64,000 nucleotides of DNA from Bedellia somnulentella (Eukaryota > Arthropoda > Insecta > Lepidoptera > Bedelliidae). A program made the position numbers and the translations under genes. Shown one piece after another: positions 13,176 through 43,245 of the stretch (position 1 is the first letter of the stretch; the number at the start of each line of letters is the position of its first letter). Under the pieces are notes generated by a model. The model saw only the letters and a list, made by a program, of their open reading frames with translations, was not told the origin of the DNA and ran no database searches. The stretch lies in contig OY755177.1 in the NCBI GenBank assembly GCA_963576735.1, forward strand, positions 7,936,001-8,000,000. Direction: 5' to 3'.

Positions 13176-15546
13176 AAACAATCTAGTACTAAAAAGTACG
13201 AAATAAGTTTTTTAATGGAATATGAGTACTGTGATTAATAAATTACATTCTCTCACACATAAAAGATCACAACGATTCCTTTGTTATAAAAGCTCTAACA
13301 AAAAAAAGTTGTATGCGGCCTGTGGCCTTCACCTCTTTGGAGAATTTCAGTATCCCGACCCGATTTCCCCAGATCGCAATACCATAAATTGCGAAAACTA
13401 CTCTACGAATTTCTGTGTCCTCTTTGATTCAATTTTATCTTTGTTCTTTTGCCACTCTTATTTAGTCGACATAAGTTTTGTAACAAAAATAATACTTTTC
13501 ATAGTTTACAACCTCGGTTGCTTGATGAAAAGTTGAGCTCAGATGGTCAGGAAGAGTTCAAATAACGAATCAAGTCACCTCAATGTCTTTTCTGAATTTA
13601 TATATTAAAAAAACATAATGTGGAAACCAAGTCATACATGTACCTTCGATTAAATCAGGGTCTATATAAACGCGGCAAAGCGATAGGCTTTTCCTATCTA
13701 ACTTGAATACGCTGTTCTAACAAAAAGTGGTTACTCTGAATACCAGATGACGAAAAAAAAGTCGTTGTACTTGTTGTAGAATAGTACCTCTACCACACAC
13801 TTCCGGATAATAAAACGTTGGGTCTAAGTCACAGTTTATCGCTATAGCAGAACCATTTCCTTTCATATTGACTTTAAATACTTACGTACTTTTAAAATTA
13901 TTCAAATTCTGTGAATAATTAAATTTTAATTAATAACATGTCTGAAGAAATTTGAAAAGCGCAAATCCCGAGCTCGAACATTTTGCCTCATAATATGGTT
14001 ACTCGTATTTTGCAAAATACGTGTAGCAACATTCCGCCAACGAAGTTTTAGTGATTCTCGTAACACTCGGTATTTTTGCACATAAATTGTTTTAGTTGAG
14101 TCAAAGAATCCTCAATGGCGGATATTTCTGCTGTCGGAATAACAATGCGTCGAGTCTGAGTTTGGTTTGCATAACCCTGTGGCCTGACCTACTGAACTCT
14201 TTATACGGAAGCGGCTCGGACTGCGCACTTGCCGTGTTAAGCCGTTTCTCGCCACTATTTTAACTATAGACGAATTAATACCTTACAGACGTATTTATGA
14301 CATTTGTTATTGCCTAGACTATTATTTTATTTATAATATTTTCCTTACTCAACTTCTAAAAGTGGCTTAGACATTTATATTGTGAAACGCTTTTAATCCA
14401 AATAAAAAGGCTCGCTTTTTTTACTAACAATCGCGAGTGTATAATATGTATGTACAATTGATTACTTTTTCTTTTAGGTTGACTAATACTTCCAAGGTTT
14501 AATCTTGAACATTAATACTGCCTCTCCAAAACGACAAGCAAACTTCAATTTTGTCCATCGGACTGTTAGTTGCGAGCTAACTACTGACTTCAAAACATAA
14601 CTTGAACAGTGCAGATATCCCCAAAGCAGCTAAAAAGCAATATGATAGTCACTTGGGCAAAGTGTACTTAGATAAAGAAAAAGTATAATGTTGCCCAAGT
14701 GTATGTCTGGTCTATATTTTCTATTATTTATTCAGAGAATCAATTCAACTCGTATTTTATAAACCGTAATATCCACCCTGTTTTTTGTCCTAATTAAAAA
14801 ATATAGACCCGTCCCCAGTCTTCTAGTACTTTTTTCTAGGTATTAGAGTGGAATTAAATATTCAACGTGCGCTCGTGTGAATGTAGGACCGTTGACATGT
14901 ATCTTCATTCAGCGCTACGACCAACCTTTCTCACAATTTCTTGAAAATTAGCTCATATAAACGCTGTACACAGTATGTACACAGCCAACTTAGTACTTCC
15001 CATACGTTACTTGTTAATTATGCAGCTGCTTTAAAACTTGCTCTTATTGTTAATTTAGTTCAAACGAAAATTTACGTGTATAATAAAATATACTCAATGA
15101 AGTAACTGGGAGCTGAACAATATTCAGCCATTCATGAGCAGTTGAATATTCCTTGATAAAAGATAAGATTATTTTCCGGTCCGTGGAGTGAATAGTCAAT
15201 TGGGTTAGATCAGGATTGTAATAGTTGAAACTTTGATAGAAATACGTCATCAAACGTATTGCATGAGGACCTCCGTCTCTAATGCAAATAAAAATCTTAT
15301 GAATGATTGAGTTATTAAAGTAATTTATATTTTTATAAACTTATTAATAGGAGAAAATATTTGTTCGTATTTGGAATTGTCTGTAATCTGTGGCTCTGAA
15401 ACCACTAAACCGATTTCGATAGTACGTTCACCAATAGAAAACCAAAACATTCAGAAGCCTATATAACGTCAAGCTGAACACAAACTAATATATAGAATGT
15501 TGGTTTTTTGATATTTTTTGGTTGGTTAGATTATATTCGGTAGATG
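13176..15546. other. non-coding stretch
   Basis: AT-rich, unassigned. A 104-codon ORF at 13222 shows no domain. An imperfect inverted pair (cacttgggcaaagtgtactt, 14651; atgttgcccaagtgtatgt, 14688) would make a small hairpin. Confidence 0.4.
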
Positions 15547-15793
15547 ATACATACATACATATACTCACGGCTATAAATCCCTAGAAGGGGAAGCCAGAGC
15601 TAAGGAATGAGAAATTCCTCAGTTACTTTTGGAGGTTGCGTGGGGAAAAAGATGTTAAAATAAGGGTTGTTGGTGATGGGTATCCAACCGCATCGCCCAA
15701 AAATCCTTTAAAAATCCCAATACCGTTAGTCGCCTTTTACGTACACACACCGGAAGAAATGGGGTAGTGCTATTCTAAGCCGACACTACGCAG
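15547..15793 (+). repeat. interspersed retroposon, family A
   Basis: Complete copy, catacatacatatactcacg to gccgacactacgcagc. Confidence 0.7.
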
Positions 15794-16427
15794 CAAAGAT
15801 CGGTAGATGATATAAATCATTTGAATTTTGTATGTGTCTCCAAGAGGAGTTATAGCTGGTGGGAATTGGTTCCAAACAATAGCAAACATTGCCATTTGTG
15901 AAAATCTTTTTTCTGTTATTTAATTTCTTCTAAAAACGGTTATCACGAATATCTTTTGTGCATTCTATAAATCAAGATCGTGGGCGGCACGGATTTAATT
16001 GTGTCTAATTTGTTAGCCTAGTTAGAGAAAAACGTTACTTTTCTAAATTAGGAAACCGGAAAAAATTTTAACTTTCAATGACCTCGTAAATGTGAGGTTA
16101 ATACTGCCTCAGCCCGAAAAGGAAACGACATAAAGATATCGGCGATCGAATAATAATCACGTTAATGCACTAAGAAACGGTTTTCTTACTCGTCATTGAT
16201 CTGCAAAAACAGTCCTGAATATCGTATCAGTTGTACTTTTATTTATTCCGGAATCGAAAATGGTGGATGTTTGTTTGAGATAGGTGTGACAAGGGTGTGG
16301 TGGTTGAAATGTTTTACGAAACATCGTTCTGTTTTAGAGGATAGCTGATTATATTTTGAACAATGTTTTTCTCTTCCGTACTTTATTTACCACTTTATTT
16401 GTTAGGAATTTAAAAAATAATGTTGTG

Positions 16428-16579
16428 ATTTAAATCTTTTTGTTCATGAAAACCTCATGTGGGGATTATTACTAATAAATAAAGAATAAATAAAGGAAAG
16501 AAAAACTTCGACACAGGCGGGAATCGAACCCGCCTGTGTCGAAGTTTTTCTTTCCTTTATTTATTCTTTATTTATTAGT
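16428..16579 (-). mobile_element. palindromic retroposon with a tRNA T-arm at its centre, copy 1
   Basis: About 152 bases flanked by a 12-base direct repeat (aataatgttgtg at 16416-16427 and 16580-16591). 16465-16585 is a perfect inverted repeat with 57-base arms and a 7-base loop (the outer bases of the right arm overlap the target duplication). On the minus strand the centre reads GCGGG-TTCGATT-CCCGC: a 5-bp stem and 7-base T-loop of a tRNA, including the pol III B-box GGTTCGATTCC. A unique 37-base segment (ttaaatctttttgttcatga...catgtgggg) lies outside the palindrome on the left. No A-box or 5' tRNA half is present. Long target duplications point to LINE-mediated insertion. Confidence 0.65.
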
Positions 16580-17486
16580 AATAATGTTGTGGTTGTGAAT
16601 TATTCAAAATTAATACATTGAATATATTGGATTTAAAGTATATATTTACTAATCGTAAGACTCCTATGATAAAAAGGCCGGCCACCGGAATTGTATAATT
16701 TAGGTCACCAGATGTTCAGAGCATCCACTTGATAGCAAGTTGAATGGTGAAACCGCGTGAAAGAGGATAGAACCCGCTTCATCCGGATAAACTGTCGACT
16801 GGCGAAACATAAATTCAGACATATCATTTTCCTCACAATTTTTGCCTTTACAACTGAGTTTACAACCCTAAAAATAATATTTGGTTTGGATATGTGTTAC
16901 TCATTCGGTATACATTTTATAGCCTTACAGATTTAAACAAAACTCGATCGTCACTGGATTATCAATTACCATCCCTGTTATTTTTTAACTCATTTCCAGA
17001 ATCTCTTTCTGCAATAATTAAGCAGCATATAAAATGAAATAAGAAATTAAATGGAACACAATTTGATAAATCTGTATTTAATATTTTATCTTCGTGAGTT
17101 AAATCGCAGCGTCCAGCTAATAATTTATTGGTTACATGTATCTTTTACTCCCGAAATGTATTCTAATGACACTTCAAAGAAATATTTATTTTACGCATTG
17201 TAATAAAGCCTGGACCAATTAAATTTATTCAGACAACTCCACCCAACCTTACCTATATTTACGGGTATAATCCTAAAAACAGATAGTAACAAAGTTTTGG
17301 AATTAAAGTTACTTTAGGTATTAGAAGTTGAAAGGAAATGAGAGGAAGATGCCAAGGATTTTCTTAAGAAAATCGTAAAGAAGTGTTTAATGAAAATAAT
17401 GGCAGTAGTGAGACTATGTCGAATAAAATTAGGCGAATGTATCGTTGGCCTAAAAATAAAAGAAACCTAAGTGCGAAATAATATTA

Positions 17487-17743
17487 CATACATACATACA
17501 TACATTCATATACTCACGGCTATAAATCCCTTAAAGGGGTAGCCAGAGCTTTGCAATGAGAAATTCCTCAGCCACTTTTGGAAGTTGATTGGGGAAAAGA
17601 TAGTAATAATAAATGTTTTTGGTGACGGGTCTCCAACCACATCGCCCAAAAATCACTTAAAAAGCCCCTATACCCTTAGTCGCCTCTTACGATCACCCAC
17701 GGGTAGAACTGGGGTAGTGTTATTCTAAGCCGACACTACACAG
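17487..17743 (+). repeat. interspersed retroposon, family A
   Basis: Complete copy with a longer catac tail and several changes in the middle. Confidence 0.7.
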
Positions 17744-18949
17744 GTAATGTTATTATTTTCTGAAATAATAAAAGATTTTCTAGCGAATACCTTAGGAAAT
17801 AAAGAGACAAAGTATGAAAGGAATAAGGCTGCATATAAATGTGGCACATATGAAGCCGTTTTAAATATATCGAAAATAATATTGCACTCTTTCACATATA
17901 TGAATTAATAAAATTTGATGCAGTAGATGTGAAGTCGTATATAATGCATTTGATGATACTGAACAAATAATTACATAAGAATTAAAGACCAACTCTGCAG
18001 TTTTTTTAATAGCTACAGTAGACTGCTAGCTAATATACAAATAAAATCAAGACAAATGTTTGGTTCACAAAGGTTTATTCACTCACTTCGTATTGTGGTT
18101 AAATTTGATCCTTACGTTTCAATGAATTTGTCTCCAATTACTAAACGGGAGAACAGAATCCGGATTATTTTATAGGAAATAAGCTTTTCAATAGACCAAA
18201 ATTTGTTTCGTGACAAAGAGACGCCATAATAAAAGCAGATAAAGGGGCAAACCCTTTGACGTGAACTTCGGGGACGGTTCACTCACAGTCGACTCATTTC
18301 GTTTGACTTCAATTTATTTAATAATTTGGGAACAGATATAAAGTTTGGACTAAGTTACAAAGGAACACGTCTATGAGAATGGATTTATAAAATTCAATAT
18401 TGGTTTACTTTTTTCGTCTCTGCGATGTATAGATAAGTAAATTTGTTGGAAACGCGTCCACAAAGGGTATATCAAAAGAAGCCGTACTATCGCCCCGCCT
18501 TGTAAAGTTAGCAGGCGAGGCGGGACGCAATTACTAAAGGCCGCTTTAAGCTTTGAAATATATTAAAACCTGAAGAGCTTCCTGACCAAGTCGTAACTGG
18601 GTTGTGTACAGCTTAATAAATAAGATATGGAGCCGTCAGACAGAAAGATGTTCTACCTGGTCGTGTAATTATACGATGTAGCTTGTCGAGCTATGCAATT
18701 AAAGCCGGGATTTAATAGATTAAGCAGCCGGTCAATCTTGTGAATGACACCGCTGTTTGTCAAGATTTAACCTTTTAGGGGAATCTATTTGATTAACTAT
18801 TTGCTAATGGATTAAGCTGTGCAAACTATTTAAGTGATTGCCATCGTCTGTCGAACACCGTACCTATAAACAAGCTGTCACGTATTTTAGGTCTCAAAAA
18901 GTCTCAAATGAGAAACTGTTCTTTTCAAAATCGGTTTGTAATCTAATCT

Positions 18950-19379
18950 ATGTAGCGGTAATATACAATATGTATCTCTGTAGTGTATTCTGTATGATTA
19001 TGACAATAAATACGTAGTTCTATACGAGCACTCGAGTGTTTCATTCGTCTCCACGACACACCTCCGTATATGGCGACCCTGCCAGAGAGGTGCCGCCGCG
19101 CCTACTAACCAACCGAACATTACATGAAAAATATGGGAAAATCACAATCGAAAAGTGAAGAGACAATCGTGGTACAAAATTCAGTAGGAGGAAATAATGA
19201 ATCTCATATTAAACAATTAAAATTTCAATTATCGGCTACGAATGTGCTATTACTATTTATCGTTGTCGTGATTAGTCTGTTCATGATACGATATATTTAT
19301 AAAACATATAAGGAGTGTCACACCAGCTAGATCACTAGGGAAATAAACCGAAATGCTGTAAGGTCTTCGTCGAATTCAT
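18950..19379 (+). mobile_element. LTR-retrotransposon relic (LTR end, primer-binding-like site, small ORF)
   Basis: Sequence with AATAAA (19006) and ...ctccgtata runs into TGGCGACCCTGCC (19071-), which looks like a tRNA primer-binding site of a gypsy-type element just after an LTR. The small ORF at 19124-19330 follows. No gag, protease or RT seen downstream, so only the 5' part remains. The LTR start and a second LTR were not found; the class is inferred. Confidence 0.45.
19124..19330 (+). CDS. small predicted N-myristoylated, single-span membrane protein (element-borne)
   Basis: True ATG. From the second Met (19133) it begins MGKSQSKSEE, fitting the N-myristoylation rule (Gly2, Ser6), and has one hydrophobic span near the end (NVLLLFIVVVISLFMIRYIY). 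It stops at a TAG, but the frame continues open for 16 further codons of basic, Arg/Ser-rich sequence to a second stop at 19377, suggesting one disabling nonsense change. Inferred to belong to the surrounding LTR-type relic; function unknown. Confidence 0.45.
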   Translation: MKNMGKSQSKSEETIVVQNSVGGNNESHIKQLKFQLSATNVLLLFIVVVISLFMIRYIYKTYKECHTS

Positions 19380-21650
19380 CATAACTAAACTATACGTAAC
19401 TATAGACTCATACTTCATTTCTTCAAAAACGTATTCATGTATTTGTTTCATGTAACAAGGAATATGTACGCAAATTCATATAAAATAAGTGATATATTTC
19501 ATCCAGATCCGAGACAGAGCAGTCACGTACTGATCGGTTGGTTGGTTACAAAGCATTCGACCTATTTGGCTTTGATGTACTTTTCTTTTGTTCGGTTCCA
19601 GACGAATACTGATGTTTTTTCAAAAATAATGTAAGAATACGTGCCTTACGGAGGTTTCGATTCTAAAATGTATAAAATATGTGAGATCATATAGCACCAC
19701 CTAATTTCTTCCCTGTGAAGGTGTTTTCTGTATATGCCGGTTAAGTACAAAATGATACACTAGGTATTAAATGATATATTTTTTTATTATATTCTACTTG
19801 TTGACCCGCGCATTTCGCCTTCGTGACATAAGACCTAGTTTCTGTATTTCAGGCATGATAATGAGTACCAAACCTATAATTATCACAAAATTATACCCCC
19901 TGTTTTACCTTTTTAGGCAAGAATTTTGTCCCTCTTACATGGATAGTTTATTTAAAAATGTTACGGTATTAAAATACAAATTTTTATACTGCTAACTCCA
20001 GTATTGAGAATAAATGCCTGAATTAATGAATAAATTTCAAACCCTAATATTACCCTCTTAGAGGAAGAATTACTGAAATTCAATTTTTAATCCTTAATTA
20101 TTTTTTTATCAAAAACCCGTATATCAAGTATCAAACTTCTCAATCCTGGATTTAAATATTTACGTATAAATTTCACACCCTATTTTATAAGTTTAAATGT
20201 ATATAGTTACAGCTGTGCTTTGATTCTAAGTCAGTCAGTAAAATGTACCTTTGAATATATAGATTTCTAGCCAAAAACATAGTTAAAACTGCACCCAATT
20301 TGATATTAATGTTTATAATTGTTAAAGTATTTAATGATAAAAAAAAATATTACTAGAACTAACAATTTTTCTGCATAGTGAGATTATAAATCTATATATG
20401 GGTATTATGTTATTTACATACATAGTATGTAGGTACAGTAAGTTTGTTTTTATACTGTAAGTTATTCTATTTCCAAATACATCAGGTTTCAGCATTTTTC
20501 TTAACCAAGTACCGCTTTATCATGTACTATTTTGTATTGGTTGATTAAATTGTGAAAAACGAAAATAGCAGTGTAGCATAAAAAGATTTCATCAAATTAA
20601 TGTAGTCTTATTTGCATTTTATGCAAACATCCCAGAGATATAACAGATAGTAACATTACAGCTCCGACCAGGGATCTAGGGACAGACGGTAGTGCAAAGT
20701 AATAAATTACGCCGCTGTGCAACCACTTGCAACGAACTCCAATTTAAATCGAACTCAAATCTCAGGCAAAGTTCTAGACAAGTTTCCCGGAATATATGTT
20801 GCTGATATTCCAATTAGGTGTAAGTTAAGTTGCGGTTCATATCTCCGGACCCCGGGGAGTTGCTCTCGTCTGGTGACACTTATCTCTTCCTCAATTGGTG
20901 CTCTACGAGAGATATTGACGCTTCTTATCACTGCTCTCGATTTAGTGGTTCTACTGAAATTAGACAGGTGTTTTCAATAAAATGTCTTAAGAGTTTTGTT
21001 TTGAATTGTTGCGTTTAAGAAACGCAGTGTCAAAGGCCCTCAAAAATAATACGAGTAGCTTCAAGTTGTGCGTAGTAAAAAAGCGTTTTCGCGGCTCAAG
21101 CGGTTGGCTGTCACATTTAGAGCATATTCAAGCAGATGACGTCAGCTCAAGCTCGAGTTCATCACGTTATATCGTTCGCTGGGTGACTGCTCAAGTTTCG
21201 TGTATGACTGAATTTTCAGGACGTGAGGATCACAATGTACGTCAAATTGAAAAAATCTTAATGTTAATTGAAAAACATAGTGAGACACCATTATAAGTTG
21301 ACAAATTAATTAAATCGGTAAAATGGTTTTTTATCAATAAAGCTTTTGGAATTGTCTCTTTAGGTTCAAATTGGACAACACGGAGGTCTCAATGTTGATG
21401 CATGAGATTGCACCGAAATTAAATTTGTGGGATACCTCCGCTTAGTTAGGATATCGCAGACTTCATCACCTGATTAATTAAGATGATTCTGTTTTTCGCA
21501 ATTCATGTCAAACCTTCGATCTCGGCTTCTATACAGTAAATTTCTACCAACCACTCGGTGATAAGAAGATATGAGTTGTGATGACAGGCCGTTTGTATGT
21601 TGTACTTAATATTTTAACTTTAAGTACATACATACGTACATATTCTCACG
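19380..21650. other. non-coding stretch upstream of first recognised kuz exon
   Basis: Mostly AT-rich. 20640-21300 is less AT-rich and holds an open frame without ATG (21006-21296, with a run of seven Ser and DHNVRQIEKILMLIEKHSET); no family recognised. Confidence 0.4.
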
Positions 21651-21722
21651 CCGTTAGTTCCCATTACGGTAGGCAGAGACTATCGATCGCCACTTTGTAC
21701 GATCCTGGCAAACCTCTCTCTC
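21651..21722 (+). repeat. LINE-type 3'-end fragment
   Basis: ccgttagttcccattacggt, aggcagagactatcgatcgc, tacgatcctggcaaacctct; on the minus strand it reads VCQDRTKWRSIVSAYRNGN, a coding remnant. Related fragments at 10826-10990, 11397-11450 (reverse) and 35275-35425. It sits 100 bases upstream of the first recognised kuz exon. Confidence 0.5.
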
Positions 21723-21823
21723 AAACTTAAAGTAATAATAATTTTTAATAATAATTACTTTAATCTCGCTACCATTCTCGTACAAAATGTTTGATGATGC
21801 TAATGATAATGTTTTCTTCCCAG

Positions 21824-39433
<17,610 letters not shown>

Positions 39434-40573
39434 TTTTCTCGAAAACTTTTAGTGAAATAAGACATTCGAATTATCATAAGTATAAATATGTAAATTTAAT
39501 TCCCGACTCGTAACAATTTAAACCGTTGTATATATTATTCGCTTCTAATTTAGTATTAAAAGCCACTGAAACAAGCCATTGCTATGTTTTTTTTTGTCAT
39601 GCAATTCTAGCGATAAATCAAATCATCGCTTATAAAATTGTTTTGGCATTTCACTGTTATACCGTAACGGAAGGTCAGAACTTTATTTACTCTTCTCTGT
39701 ATTTGGCGATTTGCAAGGTCCTAGTTTTATAACTGCATGTTTAATATGGGCCAGTACTGAAAAATATAATATTTTATATTCCAAAGGTCACGCATTTAAA
39801 AACTAGCAATGGTTTCGTTTCATTGTATGATCTCTACAAATGAATCTCTATTTTTTCACACACATTGTACAAATTTATTCGTATTCAAAGTTTACATGAA
39901 TAATTATGCAGTTATGTTATATTGACTCTATTAAAATATTATTACTTATTTTAATTAATAACTCAAGCAACGTGCTAAGTACAATAACAACTAATTTCAA
40001 ATTATATTTTCGTCGAAGTTAAAAACTACTAATACGTTAATTGTAAAAATGCTGCCAATTAAATTATTATTCTAACAGATTTGATACGAATTCACATACT
40101 TCACTATTTTTATAGCTGTCAATTACTGTGTCAATATAGTTACGTTAAGAACAAAAAATATATTTCTCATACTTTTCTCGTACAGTCACAATAGAGCACA
40201 ACGAAGAGCTCATACCAACTGTAGTCATCATCTAAATACAGTCAATTTAAAAAATGTAAATTACTATTTTAAACTCGATTTTTTAAGTTCCATAATCATT
40301 AGGTTGATTGTCTGTCAACTTTTTCTGTTAATTTAATACTTGCATAAGAATCCAAGAAAGATCAAACCAGACTGCTGGATTATTATTATTATTTTGGTCT
40401 GACTTTATGTCCATCAATTTGTTGATAAGATTATCAATTTGGTATCCGTTTAATTGCAATGATTTTACTTACAGAACAAATTTAGCATTTTAATTCATGA
40501 AGTTTATTAGTGCATTAACTTTACTAACAGTTTGCAGAACAAAGATATCCGAGTCATAGTGTAGAGTAAAGGA

Positions 40574-40579
40574 AATAAA
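40574..40579 (+). terminator. candidate kuz polyadenylation signal
   Basis: AATAAA about 1.1 kb after the kuz stop. Another AATAAA at 41282 is an equal candidate; no transcript data decide between them. Confidence 0.3.
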
Positions 40580-41597
40580 GTTATAAGAAAAGTTGCATGA
40601 ATAATGCTCTTGCATAATATTCGTCAAACGAAAAATGTTTAGTGAAAGTTGATACCTACCAGTTTAATTGGAGGAAAATGATTGTATCGATTCTACTTGA
40701 TTTTATTGCAGAACTTTATGTATTTAATTTATCGTTTACACTTCTAAGTAACATACGTTTTAATGTAAGTTGTAGATTTAAATCCAACATAGGATTCGTT
40801 CCTATGTCAGGTAATAAATGTGTTAGCTTAAATTGCATAGTGTCAAATTAGCCCGACCAGTCTCAGTCGTTATATAGAGGTTTGGTTTGTCAATTTTAAA
40901 AATGTCTTAGAAATTGTATTATTTATAACGGTTTTTTTTTCTTATAAGTGCCTTATGATCAAATTTTAAATTGACCCTATAGACATGCACTTGTAAAGTA
41001 CCCGGCACACTAGTTGTGAACCCAAAATGTGACGTTAGGAAGGTATCTGCTGCTTACTCGAGTGAATGTTACGTATTTTACATAAGTAGATATGTGTCTC
41101 CCTTTCCTCGTATTTGTCTGTGATAGTATAAATAATAATGACACCATAAATTATAATTTAATTACAGATTTTACGTAACAATTTTATAATCACATTTATT
41201 GTTTAATTCGAAATATTTCATCGATTTAGTTCCATACTCAATATTTTTCAGCATTTTAATATACTAACTACCTAAAAAACAAATAAATACCAAAAATATA
41301 ATATTGTGTTTCATTTCGATAATACTTTTCACGACAGTCGTGCATCTTTCTTTCACTGCACTTGCACTCATAAAACAAGCAGCAAGCGACTTTTTTTAAC
41401 CTACGAAGGGGTTTTCATATTTATTAGATATTTTTATGCCAATTTTTAGTTTTTGAAGATATTGGGATCAAATATTCATTGATTTTTATAAAAGGAATTT
41501 AGTAAATTTTCGTTGTGTGATGAAGTGACAAAAGTAATACCAACCTTCGCATTTCTAATATTAGTATAATCTGTTCTCTCTAGCAACAAATATTTTA

Positions 41598-41965
41598 TGG
41601 GGCAAAATCCATGTCATTGCTGCAAATGTTGGGTGTGAAAAGCTCAGTGGGAGGAACACCGCTTATCGTAATATCGGTAATCGTGCAGACGATGAGGGTT
41701 AAAGTCAAATGTGTGGTTTATTTATCATGGTTGTTAACGGTGAGGGAAAACATCATGAGGAAACCCACATGGCTAAAGTTATAGTTAGTCATGCTGCAGT
41801 GTATTCGTACCAAACGGCGATTGGCCTGCCCTCTATCTCGAGAGTATGCTATCGAAGTAAAGCGTGGGTACTCAGAAAAGCAGGTGACAATATCACATGA
41901 TATTCAGAAGTATTAGTACTTTTGCCACCCCTTCGGGGATATACGGCGTGAACGTATGAGTTTGA
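41598..41965 (+). mobile_element. tRNA-derived SINE, diverged copy
   Basis: Head partly degraded (aaaagctcagtgggaggaac; cagacgatgagggttaaagt), body matching the neighbouring copies up to ccccttcggggatatacggc. Confidence 0.55.
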
Positions 41966-42047
41966 TTTTAGTGAAGAAAACTAGAGAAGAATTGCTTAAG
42001 GGTATTAGAAATTATATCTCATATTTTAATGATACTCAACACACCCT

Positions 42048-42250
42048 GATGACACTTTCTACCCACATGTGTCGTAAGAGGTGACTAAGAGTATGGGACT
42101 TTTGTAAGTTTACAATGCGGTTGGAGACCCATCGCCAACGATACTTTATTTCTACCATCTTGTCCCTTATCAATTTCCAAATGTGGCTAAGGAGTTTCTA
42201 CCTCTGAAGCTCTGGCTAACCCTTTTTGAGATTTGTGGCTGTGAGTTTAT
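42048..42250 (-). repeat. interspersed retroposon, family A, old copy
   Basis: gtaagaggtgactaagagta, ggttggagacccatcgccaa and gagatttgtggctgtgagtt; reverse orientation. Confidence 0.55.
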
Positions 42251-42264
42251 GTATATAATATATA

Positions 42265-42638
42265 TAGCGACATGATAGTCCAGTGGGTAGAACACCCGCC
42301 CGAAAAACAGAAGGGCGTGAGTTCCAATCCTGGGACGGGCCTACACCAATTTGTCTTTTCTAAAGTCATATGTGTGGTTAATTTATCATGGTTGCTAACG
42401 GTGAGGGAAAACATCGTGAGGAAACCCACATGACTGAGTTGTACTTAGTCATGTGACAGTGTATTCGTACAAAACGGCGATAGGCCTGCCCCCTATCACG
42501 TGAGTACACTGTCTAAGCAAAACGTGGGTACCTTCTCTGGAAACTAGATGGCGCTTGCCATGTAAGTTCAGGAGTATTGGTACCTCTGCCAACCCCTTCG
42601 GGGATAAACGGCGTGAACGTTTATGTTATGTTATGTAT
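42265..42638 (+). mobile_element. tRNA-derived SINE
   Basis: tRNA-like head gacatgatagtccagtgggt and gtgagttccaatcctgggac, then the body shared with the copies at 41.6, 45.0 and 47.0 kb (tttatcatggttgctaacgg, aaaacatcgtgaggaaaccc, ccaaccccttcggggataaa). Confidence 0.65.
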
Positions 42639-42654
42639 TATGTATATATATATA

Positions 42655-42735
42655 GGTGTAGGCCCGACCCGGGATTTGAACACTAGTCGCTTGCACGTTA
42701 ACCGGTGTTCTACCCATTGAGCTATCACGTCGTTA
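42655..42735 (-). mobile_element. SINE head fragment
   Basis: Minus-strand tRNA-like head: gacccgggatttgaacactag (B-box side) to ctacccattgagctatcacg (A-box side); the body is absent. Inverted relative to the SINE just upstream. Confidence 0.55.
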
Positions 42736-43074
42736 TATATTTATTTATTTATTAATTCATGAGAAGAAAAAGAGTAGATTTTTTAAGAGATGATATTTCA
42801 TTTTGTTTACATTATGATTGTAGACCATTACTTCGCGGCCATCCAGTTCAATTAATAAAAGCTGAACCTACCTATATCAAACCTCGATGTAAAACCTTTT
42901 TATTGATTTTCTGTTCATAACTAACTTTGAAAAAAATAAAAAAGTAAACTTCTTTTGTTTTTAATTTGTCATTCATTATTGCGGCAAGACTGTCAAAGTA
43001 GCTTATTACTGATTTTCGTGTGCTATTAAACAATTAATTAAACAATCCCGCCGTAATTTTGAAAACTAAATCAA

Positions 43075-43245
43075 ATGGCACCTGTTAGATATAGTCTTCA
43101 CTATGAGGACTATTCGGAACATTTGATGTCTCGATTTGGTAAATTACTACAAATACAATCACTTGTTGATATGACGCTTATGTGCAGCTCCCACACCTTG
43201 CGCGTACATAAAACAGTACTTGCGGCCAGCAGCGCGTACTTTCAA
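43075..43245 (+). CDS. BTB protein exon 1
   Basis: Begins MAPVRYSLHYEDYSEHLMSR and ends AASSAYFQ, the first half of the BTB fold. Donor caa/gtaagt, phase 0. Confidence 0.88.

Larger units (their letters stand above)
39434..43074. other. kuz 3' UTR and intergenic region to the BTB gene
   Basis: AT-rich; candidate poly(A) signals at 40574 and 41282. A reverse fragment near 41545-41585 (tctaatattagtataatctg) looks like the 5' end of a second Helitron type. SINEs fill 41.6-42.7 kb. BTB 5' UTR and promoter lie somewhere in 42740-43074. Confidence 0.5.

Noticed and set aside
13222..13536. 104-residue ORF
   Set aside because: No domain, next to a known repeat, average AT-rich composition.
16497..16530. 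tRNA gene from the T-arm and B-box
   Set aside because: Only the T-arm is present; both sides continue as the inverted arms, with no D or anticodon arm.
21006..21296. Protein-coding exon with a Ser run
   Set aside because: No ATG start, no splice signals tested positive and no family recognised; kept only as a remark on the region.
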